The translations under genes were made by a program, and so were the position numbers. Below the pieces are notes generated by a model. The model made no database searches, was not told where the DNA came from, and saw only the letters and a list, made by a program, of their open reading frames with translations. This document shows positions 25,316 to 34,697 of a DNA stretch of 64,000 nucleotides, piece after piece. The stretch covers positions 62,001 to 126,000 of the forward strand of contig JACQZQ010000064.1 in NCBI GenBank assembly GCA_016213785.1. Direction: 5' to 3'. Each line of letters starts with the position of its first letter. Positions within the stretch are counted from its first letter, which is position 1. The DNA is from Acidobacteriota bacterium. Its GTDB lineage: Bacteria > Acidobacteriota > Blastocatellia > Chloracidobacteriales > JADJPF01.

Positions 25316-25348
25316 ACAAAAAAACAGGTGAGAGGTTTCTCACCTGTT
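25316..25348 (-). terminator. Terminator between convergent hemF and the low-complexity protein gene
   Basis: AACAGGTGAGA (25323-25333) and TCTCACCTGTT (25338-25348) form a perfect 11-bp stem with a 4-nt loop. The A-run just left of it (25318-25324) gives a U-run on the minus strand, so it best terminates the minus-strand gene and probably serves hemF as well. Confidence 0.8.
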
Positions 25349-25399
25349 ATCAAGTAAGGATTGTTATTGTGTGAGGTAAATTTATGACACGAGGAGAGC

Positions 25400-26482
25400 T
25401 TAAACTTTCATTGTGGACATTTTAGCCATTAATGTATCTTGGGCTTGTTGTTGATTAGCATTACCGCCACCAGCATTTTTAAGAGCAGCTTCTAGTTGAC
25501 CAATAAGAGACTTTAATTGTTCTAATAATTGACCGATTTCAGAACCTTCTTCAGCACCTTTGCTTGGGTCTACTTGGCCTGTTTGACCTGTTTGACCTGC
25601 ACCACCAGCTTGGCCTGTTTGACCTGTTTGGCCTGTTTGACCTGCATTACCAGGGCCACCTTGTTTAGCATCCTTATCTTGTCCACCTTTTAAGGATTCA
25701 AGCAATTTCTTAAGTAAATCAACGATTTGCCCTAAAAGCCCTGCTAGTTCTTTATTTTCAGCACCTTTAGCTGGGTCAGTTCCCTTAGTTGGGTCAGTAC
25801 CTTTGCTTGGATCAGCTCCTTTAGTTGGGTCAGATCCACCTGCTGGAGGAGTTTTATCAGTATTGCCAGGATTTCCTGTTGCAGGAGGATTGCTACCCCC
25901 ATTCTTTAGAGCAGATAAAGCTTCTTTTAGTAAACCAACTAACTCTTTATTGCTATCAGCTAAAGAACCTATTGCTTTAAGTGCAGATTCTAAAGTTTTG
26001 GTTAAATCTTTGATTTGTTCATCTTTCTTATTGGTCTTGCCAGTCTTTTCGGTTGAATCCATACCTTGCATTTTATCCATATTGGTATTTTCAGTACTAT
26101 TCATCTTTGAGTATTTCATCACTTGGGGCTTGCAATCATCACTATTATAAGTATTGGCTTTACCATAACCGCTAGCTGGATTTGGCTCTTTACCATAACC
26201 GTTAGTTGGAGTTGGTTGACAATTAATTGGACTTGGTTGGCAATTTTGACCATATTGACCAACAGCAGGTTTTACAAATTCCTTAGGGACACCTGGAGTA
26301 AGCTTTCTTGGGCTATCTGTTGTATTAAGTTCACCTTTTTTCACTGTAAGTTCGCGTCCACCACCAACAAGAACACCTGTTTTATTTGAATCATCGCCAA
26401 ATTTGTTATTTTGTTGAGCGTTTTGAACGCTTTGAGTGTTTTGAGTGTTGTTAATTGAGTTGTTAGAAACGTTGTTAATCAT
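25400..26482 (-). CDS. Harpin-like low-complexity protein with three amphipathic helices and Gly/Gln/Thr repeats
   Basis: I do not recognise a family. The 360-residue product lacks a signal peptide and membrane segment. It has an Asn/Gln-rich N-terminus (1-30), a Pro/Tyr/Gly-rich section with three Cys (70-120), then three Leu-rich amphipathic helical blocks (about 155-195, 243-268, 315-340). These are separated by repeats of the type DPTKG (four to five copies) and GQTGQTGQ. The C-terminus is Gly/Gln-rich. Helix-plus-glycine-rich-linker composition resembles harpins and other proteins exported without a Sec signal, but this is only an analogy. The DNA repeats are recent-looking. An inverted-repeat region lies about 200 bp upstream of its start. 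Confidence 0.72.
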   Translation of the reverse strand: MINNVSNNSINNTQNTQSVQNAQQNNKFGDDSNKTGVLVGGGRELTVKKGELNTTDSPRKLTPGVPKEFVKPAVGQYGQNCQPSPINCQPTPTNGYGKEPNPASGYGKANTYNSDDCKPQVMKYSKMNSTENTNMDKMQGMDSTEKTGKTNKKDEQIKDLTKTLESALKAIGSLADSNKELVGLLKEALSALKNGGSNPPATGNPGNTDKTPPAGGSDPTKGADPSKGTDPTKGTDPAKGAENKELAGLLGQIVDLLKKLLESLKGGQDKDAKQGGPGNAGQTGQTGQTGQAGGAGQTGQTGQVDPSKGAEEGSEIGQLLEQLKSLIGQLEAALKNAGGGNANQQQAQDTLMAKMSTMKV

Positions 26483-26675
26483 TGTATTATCTCCTAAAAT
26501 TTTAATTTTGATTTAATGTGTCTTTCTGTCTAAGAGTAATGGCAAGGCTTGTACCAATAACCAAAACAGCTAATAAAATTTTTCTTAGAAATGCTTACCT
26601 ATTGATTTTTGAAGTAGTTAGGAGTTTTTGAAATCTTTGTTTAATCCTCTTTTAAGGGCTTTAGGGGTAATTATC

Positions 26676-26735
26676 TGCCACTTTTGACAGGTCTATAAAT
26701 GCCAAAAGTGGCAAGTCTGTCAAAAGTGGCAAGTC
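26676..26735. repeat. Overlapping inverted and direct repeats upstream of the harpin-like gene
   Basis: TGCCACTTTTGACAG (26676-26690) is the exact reverse complement of 26717-26731. Between them, AAAAGTGGCAAGTC occurs at 26704 and again at 26722, 18 bp apart, so the left arm can pair with either copy. This fits either operator half-sites or mutually exclusive RNA hairpins, and it may also end the sirtuin-gene transcript. It is the only notable content of the 26483-26805 gap. Confidence 0.6.
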
Positions 26736-26805
26736 AAAGGCAGAAACTTTATAAAAAATATTTTATTGTGCCAAAATAGGCTAAAAATAAAGTTAGAAAA
26801 TATTT

Positions 26806-27591
26806 TTATATCCAAAAAAAGTTATTTTCTTCTGATAAATAATCCCAATAAAACTGAGGCAAGACTTCTTCGGCGCGAGATCGAATAAGGACATCAAAAT
26901 ATTCTGATAGTGGAGTAATTTGAGGATTGACTTCTATTAAATTTCTACATCTTCGCCTAGCTATTTTAACTAGTTGATGAATATAAGGGTTTTTGCCAGA
27001 AACCCCTATAGCCATAAATGTATCACTTTGTTCAATTGCAATAACTGCTTGTCTATAAATAGCTCTGGGAATTAATTCATCTTTAAATAAAATATTTGGT
27101 CTAAGTTCTCCCTGGCATATATCGCAAGTGTCAGGCTTAGGTAATTGTCTAAAAGGCACTAAATCAACAATAGTTTGGCAAAAAGTGCAGCGCAGTTGCC
27201 AAATAGTCCCTTGCAGTTCAATAATATCGCTACTTCCCATTAAATGATGTAGCCCATCAAAATTTAGCGTTAGCAAGAAAAACTTTAATGGATAAGCAAA
27301 ACGTCTTTGCTCCCAACCATGCAAAGTTTGATGAGAAATGCTTGGACGAGCTTTGTAAATACGGTTTCTAAGCTCATCATAAAATTCTATTACTATTTCT
27401 GGATAGTCTCTCCAAGCAGCAGATGATGCTAAATAATCACTAGTATAATTACGAAAATAAGAAATTTTACCAGCACCAGAAAAAGTAGGAACACCGCTAG
27501 CTAAGGAAATTCCCGCTCCAGTTAAGACACATAGTGCTTTACTACGGCCAAATTGCATAATAATTTCTTCTGGTATTTCAAGCTTGTGCAT
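26806..27591 (-). CDS. Sirtuin (SIR2) fold protein lacking the catalytic histidine
   Basis: 261 residues with sirtuin landmarks: CVLTGAGISLASGVPTFSG (NAD-binding Rossmann loop), TLNFDGLH (normally TQNIDGLH), a Cys4 zinc module (RCTFC and CDIC), GVSGKNPYIHQLV, and LIEVNPQ near the C-terminus. Sirtuins are NAD+-dependent deacylases, and some SIR2 domains are NADases in defence. The catalytic histidine of the usual ELHG is glutamine here (ELQGT, codon CAA), and the Gln of TQN is Leu, so normal deacetylation is doubtful. It is the last gene of a three-gene minus-strand operon after rad50-like and nurA, 15 bp from nurA. A regulatory, NAD-binding or altered catalytic role in DNA-end processing or defence is inference. 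Confidence 0.85.
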   Translation of the reverse strand: MHKLEIPEEIIMQFGRSKALCVLTGAGISLASGVPTFSGAGKISYFRNYTSDYLASSAAWRDYPEIVIEFYDELRNRIYKARPSISHQTLHGWEQRRFAYPLKFFLLTLNFDGLHHLMGSSDIIELQGTIWQLRCTFCQTIVDLVPFRQLPKPDTCDICQGELRPNILFKDELIPRAIYRQAVIAIEQSDTFMAIGVSGKNPYIHQLVKIARRRCRNLIEVNPQITPLSEYFDVLIRSRAEEVLPQFYWDYLSEENNFFWI

Positions 27592-27606
27592 ATTTATTTA
27601 GTGACT

Positions 27607-28791
27607 TTAGCGATATTGATTTTTGCTTAAGGCTTTTTTAGAAAAATGTATTTTTAGCTCTTGTTCTTTAGCAAACTGTTCAAATATTCTATAAAAAGCT
27701 TCACGATCTTGAGCAGAAATAAAAGCTGTAGCATCAGCCGTAGCAAGTGGATAAGGATACCCTAAACCTACAATAACTTCTGCTCTAACTATATTGATTA
27801 CGTAATCTAAAAGCCCTTTTTCATAAACCCAAGTAGGAATATCTAGTCTAGCAGGTAAGGCTTGACTAGTTTTTAAGTAGAGAAATCCTATTCCACGTTT
27901 ATGTTTACCAAAATGGTCTAAAAGCCCTGCTCTAGCACAGGTAAAGAAAATCGTTCTATCACCCCAATTTAAGTTGCGAAATAAATAAGCATCGTGTATT
28001 GGGCTATGGGCGATATCTAAAAAGAAAAAGTATTTTAACATTACAGCAATATCACAAGCATAAGTAGTATCAACATAACCAACTACAGGGATATTAGTTT
28101 CCTTAGCAACATCAAGCAGCCTAATTATCGGTTCAGTAAAGAGTTTTCTTTGATCTTCATGCCAACGTTCAGCAAAGGAAATCACTATAGAACCATCTAG
28201 AAAAACTACAGGTGGAAACTCACTAGTATCATGCTTTAATGCATAATTTTCCATGTAGTTACAAATAGTTTCTATTTCAAGCTGAAAGCGCCTTAAATTA
28301 ACCATTTGATCAGAAATTTGACGCTCAGAGCCACTTTTACCCATTAATAAATCATTAGGCGAAAGTATTTCAAAGCGAGTGTTTTTAGTATAATTCCCAT
28401 CTGGCTTATGTGGATTTTCAAACCATGCTACTTGAATTGCTGCAACTGGAAGAGATAATTCTTTTAAAGGCATTATTTGAGAACCATCTACAGCAAAAGT
28501 AGGATGATCTAGAAGGACATTATAAGCCCAAGTCCTTGCTACTTGGTGATTTGACCAATCCTCATCAAATTTAATAACTAGGTTTTGGGATTCTAAAAAT
28601 TCTTTGCTTGGAATTGCCCCTGCTGAAGGAAACTCATCTAATGAAGTAAGCAAAATGTCGTAATCTGTAGAAAAGAGTTCTAATAGTTTTTTATCATAAA
28701 ATAAAGCATCTGTGTTTAGCTCATGTTCAAATGTTGTAAACTCTTGAGCTTTATTATTTAGTGCATCAATGATTTTATTTCTAACTAACAT
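27607..28791 (-). CDS. NurA-domain nuclease
   Basis: The 394-residue protein matches the NurA 5'-3' nuclease fold. It has the first acidic motif FAVDGSQI (about residue 98), the second in VVFLDGSIV (about 195), VVGYVDTTYA, and the diagnostic C-terminal GLGYPYPLATADATAFIS. NurA proteins resect DNA ends with a HerA-type translocase, and together with Mre11-Rad50 in archaea. No HerA gene is visible in the window. It sits in one transcription unit between the Rad50-like and sirtuin genes (32 bp and 15 bp gaps), so a shared DNA-end role is likely. Confidence 0.88.
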   Translation of the reverse strand: MLVRNKIIDALNNKAQEFTTFEHELNTDALFYDKKLLELFSTDYDILLTSLDEFPSAGAIPSKEFLESQNLVIKFDEDWSNHQVARTWAYNVLLDHPTFAVDGSQIMPLKELSLPVAAIQVAWFENPHKPDGNYTKNTRFEILSPNDLLMGKSGSERQISDQMVNLRRFQLEIETICNYMENYALKHDTSEFPPVVFLDGSIVISFAERWHEDQRKLFTEPIIRLLDVAKETNIPVVGYVDTTYACDIAVMLKYFFFLDIAHSPIHDAYLFRNLNWGDRTIFFTCARAGLLDHFGKHKRGIGFLYLKTSQALPARLDIPTWVYEKGLLDYVINIVRAEVIVGLGYPYPLATADATAFISAQDREAFYRIFEQFAKEQELKIHFSKKALSKNQYR

Positions 28792-28823
28792 GGTTTTAGT
28801 CTCAGGTTATTAAAAAACAGATT

Positions 28824-31800
28824 TTAATGAGGTTTTTGTAACTGAATAATATTATCTGTAAATCCTTCAAATGAATCATCATGTGTAACAATAAAAAGCT
28901 GTTCAAAATCTTTAATTCGCCCTATCTGTTGAGCTAAATTGCTACGGCGTTCTTCATCCATATTTGTAGTGGGTTCATCAAAAAAAGCAAAACGTAGCTC
29001 AGAAAATTCTTTTAAGAGCGCCAACCTAACAGAAAGTGCCGCAGCCATTTGTTCACCTCCAGAAAGGTTATGAAAAGGGCGATCTCTACCCTCTTCTTCT
29101 AAAACAATGTCATAGTCTAATTCCCAACGTAAGCTAACTAAAGAGTTTCCAGAAATTTCTCTATAAAGTTGATTAGCTTCTAAAGAAACTGTATGGAGAT
29201 AAGCTTCAGTTATATGTGGGCCTGCTCTACGTAAACAATCGCGGATAAAATCAGCTAATTCATGTAATTCATTAAGCTTGTCACGTTCAGCCATTTTATC
29301 TATTTGGCGGCGTTTTACTTCTCCTAGCCTTTCTAATTCAAGGCTTAAGCGACTTTGTTGGGTTTCTGTATATTTAAGTTCTGACTCAAGTTGTGCTGTT
29401 TTATGAATTAAATTAGGAAGCAAAGCGCGTTTTTTACTATGTTCATCATGAGAGTATTTTTTACTAGTTTCAATAAAATCTGTTTCTAGTAAATCTAACT
29501 GCTCTTTAAATTCTTTAGTTTCAAGCCTTATGTTTTCCAATTGAGGTTCTAATAAGAAAAGACGTGAAGCTAAAGCTTGATTAAAAAGAAAGGAATTATA
29601 ATCATTTCGTGTTTGATTAATTAAAGAATTAGTCTCTACAAGCTCTTTATCTAAATTAATGTAACTCTCTATTTTTGTTTTTAGGTGTGCAGTTTGTCGA
29701 GTTAATTGTTGATACTGCTGCTTTTGCCTATCTAAGTTATTTAGTAAGTCTTTTTCTCTTGCTATTTGTCGGTTAAGGCTATCAAAAGTAGCACGTGGGT
29801 TATTTAAGGCAATTAACTTGTTTTCAATATTTGGTTGTTCAATTAAATCTTGCTCAAGCACAGCTAAACGAGAAGAATTTGAGTCATAAAGCTTACGAGT
29901 TTGTGTTCCCTCGTCTTTTAGTTCACTTAATCGTTGCCGTCTAGGTTCAAGTTGAGCATATTTTAATGCTTTTTCGCGAGTAATGGCTAATTCACTCTCT
30001 ACAAACTGTAGACGTGCTGTATCAGCGCGTTTAGAATCTAGAATTTGCTCACTACTACCTAATAAAGATAAGTCTTCTCGAAACTGTGATAGCTGTTTTT
30101 CACAAATAAGCTCATCCCTTTGGAATTTTTCTAGTTGAGTTAATAAAGCTTCTAAATTTCCTTGTTTACTTAAAGCTAAACGTGCTTGAGTTAATTGTGT
30201 GGTAATAGCTTTAAGGCTCATCTCCTGTTCTAATAAGCATTTACGCTGATCAGTTAATTGCAACTCAAAATAACTATTTAGGGTTTGGCCTTCTTTCATA
30301 TTTAGGCAACGTTCAGATAATAAAGGACAAAGGCCATTTTTTATTTCCCGTTGCATCCTTTCATCTCGTTCAATAAAGGCACGAATTTGAGCTGCTTCTG
30401 ATGATTTAGTCTGGTAATTTTCTTCTAATTCTTGGATTGGTGGAAGATCGATATTAATATCTTTTTTTATATCAAAAATACGTGATTCCAAAATCTTTCG
30501 CTCTTTTTGTAGCTTTTGATAAGTTATTTCTAATGAATTTATTTGCTCGCTCTTATGTTTGATTTCAGTAAGTGTTAGGCTGTAATTGCTTAAACGCTTA
30601 TCTAAAAGATGTTTCTCTGTTTCCAGTTTTGTTAGCTCTATAGCAGCATCTTTATATTTTTCTGCATCTTCAATACTACGCGAAACATCGCTATATTTTT
30701 GCCTTAAATCAATAAGGTCTTGATTTAATTTAGAAATATTACGTTCAACTTGTTCTTTTTCGCCCTGTTTACGTTCAAATTCTTTTAGTTTCTTTTCTAA
30801 AAAGTCTTGCTCAGCTATTTTAGTGCTTAGAGATGAAAGCTCTAAACGTGCTTGCTCAATTTGGTTTAGCGTTTCCTGCAAGTGCTGAATATTACTTTCT
30901 ATTCTAACAAGTTGTTGCTCGGTGCTAGCATAAGCTGAGACAGTTTTATCACGTTCTAGACGCTCTTTTTCTAAGCTGTTAAGTTTTTCTGTAGCTGATA
31001 AATAGGCTAAATAATTTTTTTCTGTATTAATTAAAAGACTTGTTGCTTGTTTAGCTCGGTTAATTTCTTCAAGTAAATTTTTTTCTCTCTCAGTTTTTTC
31101 TGCAATTTTTAGCTTTAGGTCTTGTATTTTTCTAGCTAAATCATCTATTTTTTCTTTTATTGAGTTAAATCTTGTTAAGCTAATTTCGGTTATATCTCTT
31201 TCCATTTTAGCATCACTATATTGAGTTTTGGCTGATAGTAATTTTTCTGTATTGTTGTTATAGGCTGTTTCTACTTCATCATAACGCTTTAACTCACCTT
31301 CATTGCTTGCTATTTGCTCTCGAATACTAGCAATTTTACGCTCAATTAAGCGAAGCAATTCTTTTAATTCATCTGCTGCTTGAAAATATTCTTCTACCTT
31401 AAGTATTTTATCGAAAACGGGTTTACGTTTTGAAGGTGCTTGAAGAAAATCATAAGTAAAAGTTCCCTGAGGAACACCTATTGTAGTACGAAAGAGTATG
31501 GAAAGATCTGTGTTAAGTTCTACGCCATGTTGTTGACAAAGCCATTTTACAACTTCTTGTTTTTGTTGGGCTAAGCGAATTTTTAATTCAGGGTCATAAA
31601 CATAATATGTTCCTGTGCTATCGCGAAAGACAGCATATTCACGGCCATCTATTTTAGAAAGAAAAAAGACATTTACACTGCCTTTTCGCGCACCTTTACG
31701 AACAAAATCTTCTCGTTTGTAATCTAGATGATCAAAAGCGCCCAAGCAATAGATTCAATAATTGTAGTTTTACCAGCACCATTTACTCCACAAATTGCTG

Positions 31801-31876
31801 TTACACCGGGGCTAAAACAAAATTCTTTTTCTGTATAATTTTTTATGTCTTTAAGTTCTAATTTTGTGATAAGCAT
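28824..31876 (-). CDS. Rad50/SbcC-like SMC ATPase, frameshifted near the N-terminus
   Basis: About 1,018 residues if one frameshift is corrected. The first part (ATG at 31876) encodes MLITKLELKDIKNYTE and Walker A (CGVNGAGKTTIIESIAWAL), then runs into a stop. The matching continuation (FDHLDYKREDF...) is in the next frame, joined at a T4 run (A4 at 31734-31737 on the plus strand) where five bases are needed. Next come long coiled coils around a zinc-hook-like CPLLSERC (a spacing of six rather than the usual CxxC). The C-terminal ATPase half has LSGGEQMAAALSVRLALL and Walker B RFAFFDEPTTNMDEE. It should bridge and process DNA ends with a nuclease. No Mre11/SbcD gene is adjacent; nurA follows instead. 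Confidence 0.88.
31731..31740 (-). other. Frameshift site in the Rad50-like gene
   Basis: The minus-strand sequence GCGCTTTTGAT needs one extra T to join the Walker A exon-like part (ends ...SIAWAL) to the rest (FDHLDYK...). A homopolymer sequencing or assembly indel is the simplest explanation; a true mutation or a -1 slip on CUUUUG is possible. Confidence 0.85.
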
Positions 31877-32069
31877 AAGGCTTTATAGCATAAGTTTTGT
31901 ATTTGACGGGATTATAGCAGGAGAAAAATATGAAAAAATAGGAGAAACTGCAACCTTAAAAAAGAAAAGGGTTAGAGATTATTTTTAGCTTATGGTAAGG
32001 TTTATGCGTTTTTTTATTTTTAAGATCTTATGGCGATTTATCAAAACTTAAGAAAATAACTTTATTTAT

Positions 32070-34403
32070 ATGGCAACTACATATCGTTTTCCAGTACTAG
32101 TTTGGGAAGATTTAGCAGGAATATTTACTGCAAGGCTTATCGAGTATGAACATAACGTACAACTAATATATGAAGGCAAAGTAATGTTTGACCGTGCAGA
32201 TAGTACCCCAACAGCAGTTGGATTAACAAAAGATGATGCAGTTTATAAATTAAAAGAATATATTAGCTGGTCTTATCAAGAATATCCTTGGCAACCAATG
32301 CCAGATTTTTTAGATGCAAAGTTAATTTTCTTTAGAGTAGAAATCCGTCCTGAATATCGCCGTCAAGAAAAAGTTTTTCCTGTTGATCCAATAGCTTTAA
32401 GGCTCCCTTGCGTTTATGGTCGTCAAGAAGAAGGTTTATTGGTCTGTTCTATTCCTACAATAGGAGTACACTTTTATTATTATGAGGCAAAAAGCCTAAA
32501 AGACTTAGTAAATCATTATGTTCAAGAAAAATTAAAGGGTATTACTCCTAGAGAAGTTTCTCGCTTCTTACCACCTAAGAAAGTTTATCTAGAAGAAATA
32601 ATAATGCCAATTACTTATAAAAGAAAACAAGGCAAAGATGCTATAAGATTACCAGCACTCTCTACAGTTGCCCAACCTGTAACAGAACGAGGTTCAAACA
32701 GGCGTTTTGGGCGTGCTTGGGAACGTGATACAGAAGTAGCAGATTTAATACGCCGTGTTACTCAAGAAAAAGCAAACATTATTATTGTTGGAGAGTCTGG
32801 AATTGGTAAAAGCACTTTACTAGCTGATGCTGCTGGACATATAGAACGTCAATTAAAAAAAGATGCTAAAGATGCTAAAGAAGAAAATGATTATAAAAAT
32901 TATAAACATAAATTTTGGGCAACAAGCGGCGCAAGAATGATTGCTGGAATGCAATATTTAGGCGAGTGGGAAGAGCGTTGTGAACAAGTAATTGAAGAAA
33001 TCTCAAATATAAATGGGATATTATGCTTAGAAAATATTCTGGATATTATAAACAGTGGAGGAGAAAGCTCTATTAATGGTATTGGGGCATTTTTACTTCC
33101 TTATATCCAAAGAGGAGAACTAAGAGTTATTGCTGAGGCTACGCCAGCCGAACTAGATTCTTGTCGTAGACTCTTACCGGGCTTTGTAGATTTATTTCAA
33201 ATCCTTTCTCTACAACCATTTACTAGAGATAAAGCTATTAGTATTTTAGATAGGGTATCACAAGCTTTTGAGCAAAATTTCTCAATACAAATGGCTAAAG
33301 GTGTGACAGAATTAATTTATAGGCTATTTTGTCGTTTTATGCCTTATCAACCTTTTCCTGGTAAGACGGTTGCCTTCTTACAAGAACTTTTTGAGCGTGC
33401 AAAACAAAGTAAAAAAGAAAATATTTCTTTAACACAAGTAATTAAGCTATTTATTAACCAAACAGGACTACCAGAATTATTTTTACGCGATGAATTACCA
33501 CTTAATCCATGTGAGGTAGAAATAACACTTACCCAGCAAGTAATAGGGCAGCCTACAGCTTGTCAAACGCTAGTAAATTTAATTACTACTTTTAAAGCAG
33601 GATTAAATGATCCTGCTCGTCCAATAGGAGTATTGCTTTTTTGTGGGCCAACTGGAGTTGGCAAAACAGAACTGGCTAAAGCTTTAGGTAAATTCTTTTT
33701 TGGTGCTGGTCTAGAAAAAGATAGATTAATTAGACTTGATATGAGCGAATACTCTAGCGAAGGTTCAGCCGCAAGATTAATAGGGGAAAGCTTTAATCAA
33801 CCAAGTAATTTAATTAAAAAAGTAAGACAACAGCCTTTTGTAGTGCTTTTGCTAGATGAAATTGAAAAGGCAAATAAAGAAGTTTTTGATCTATTCTTAG
33901 GGCTTTTTGATGAGGGTAGATTAACAGATCAATATGGTAGGACTACTATTTTTCGTAGCACCATTATTATTATGACCTCTAACATTGGGGCTGACAAATT
34001 TAATACATTAGGATTTAAGGAGCAAAACCAAAGTTCTTATACTAGTACTGTAATGGATTTCTTCCGACCTGAATTCTATAACCGTATAGATGCTATAGTT
34101 AATTTTAATGCTTTAAGTACAGAAATGGTTCAAGCCATTACAGAAAAAGAACTTTCTGAGCTTACAAAACGAGAAGGTTTAGAACAAGCTAAAATAAAGC
34201 TACTTTGGACAGATAATTTAGTTAAACACTTGGCAAAAGCAGGCTTTGAGCCGCGTTATGGAGCAAGACCTTTGCAAAGAGCAATTGAAAGACTTGTTAT
34301 TGTACCATTAGCAAAATATTTAATAGAAAATCCAATAGTAAAAGAAAAAACTATTAAAATAGATTTAGATAGTAATGGTATAATAAGCTTTGAAACTACT
34401 TAA
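32070..34403 (+). CDS. ClpA/ClpB-like double AAA+ ATPase with a non-Clp N-domain
   Basis: 777 residues. Residues 1-200 do not look like the Clp N-domain and I do not recognise them. AAA1 has Walker A GESGIGKST (241-249), but its Walker B is degraded (GILCLENILD, about 316-325, in place of hhhhDE). AAA2 is intact: GPTGVGKTEL (526-535), VVLLLDEIEKAN (591-602), TSNIGAD, FRPEFYNRID, and the final FEPRYGARPLQRAIERL sensor-2 segment. There is no ClpB/ClpC middle coiled coil, and the loop after LGFKEQ is too short for a ClpP-binding IGF loop. It is therefore probably a protein-remodelling ATPase rather than a protease subunit. It is divergent from the Rad50-NurA-sirtuin operon, 193 bp away. Confidence 0.88.
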   Translation: MATTYRFPVLVWEDLAGIFTARLIEYEHNVQLIYEGKVMFDRADSTPTAVGLTKDDAVYKLKEYISWSYQEYPWQPMPDFLDAKLIFFRVEIRPEYRRQEKVFPVDPIALRLPCVYGRQEEGLLVCSIPTIGVHFYYYEAKSLKDLVNHYVQEKLKGITPREVSRFLPPKKVYLEEIIMPITYKRKQGKDAIRLPALSTVAQPVTERGSNRRFGRAWERDTEVADLIRRVTQEKANIIIVGESGIGKSTLLADAAGHIERQLKKDAKDAKEENDYKNYKHKFWATSGARMIAGMQYLGEWEERCEQVIEEISNINGILCLENILDIINSGGESSINGIGAFLLPYIQRGELRVIAEATPAELDSCRRLLPGFVDLFQILSLQPFTRDKAISILDRVSQAFEQNFSIQMAKGVTELIYRLFCRFMPYQPFPGKTVAFLQELFERAKQSKKENISLTQVIKLFINQTGLPELFLRDELPLNPCEVEITLTQQVIGQPTACQTLVNLITTFKAGLNDPARPIGVLLFCGPTGVGKTELAKALGKFFFGAGLEKDRLIRLDMSEYSSEGSAARLIGESFNQPSNLIKKVRQQPFVVLLLDEIEKANKEVFDLFLGLFDEGRLTDQYGRTTIFRSTIIIMTSNIGADKFNTLGFKEQNQSSYTSTVMDFFRPEFYNRIDAIVNFNALSTEMVQAITEKELSELTKREGLEQAKIKLLWTDNLVKHLAKAGFEPRYGARPLQRAIERLVIVPLAKYLIENPIVKEKTIKIDLDSNGIISFETT

Positions 34404-34697
34404 TTCTTAAAAATTTTATTAAAAAATTTTTAAATTTAGATTGATATATTAGAACATAACTTAATTATCATTACTTTAATCTTAAGGTTTAATATAATAA
34501 AATAAATTTCTGCTATATTTATTTGTTAGTTTAAGCGCAGTTGTGCTAATTTTGCTGGCTAATCTGGCTAATTTAGCTAAAAATTAAATGCTTTGTAAAA
34601 AACAATATTTGGCGATAAATGTTATCTTGCTAATTAATTAAACCTTGTTGTATTCTGGGACTAGAAAAATACCTATAGATTTTAGTGGAGACAAAAT

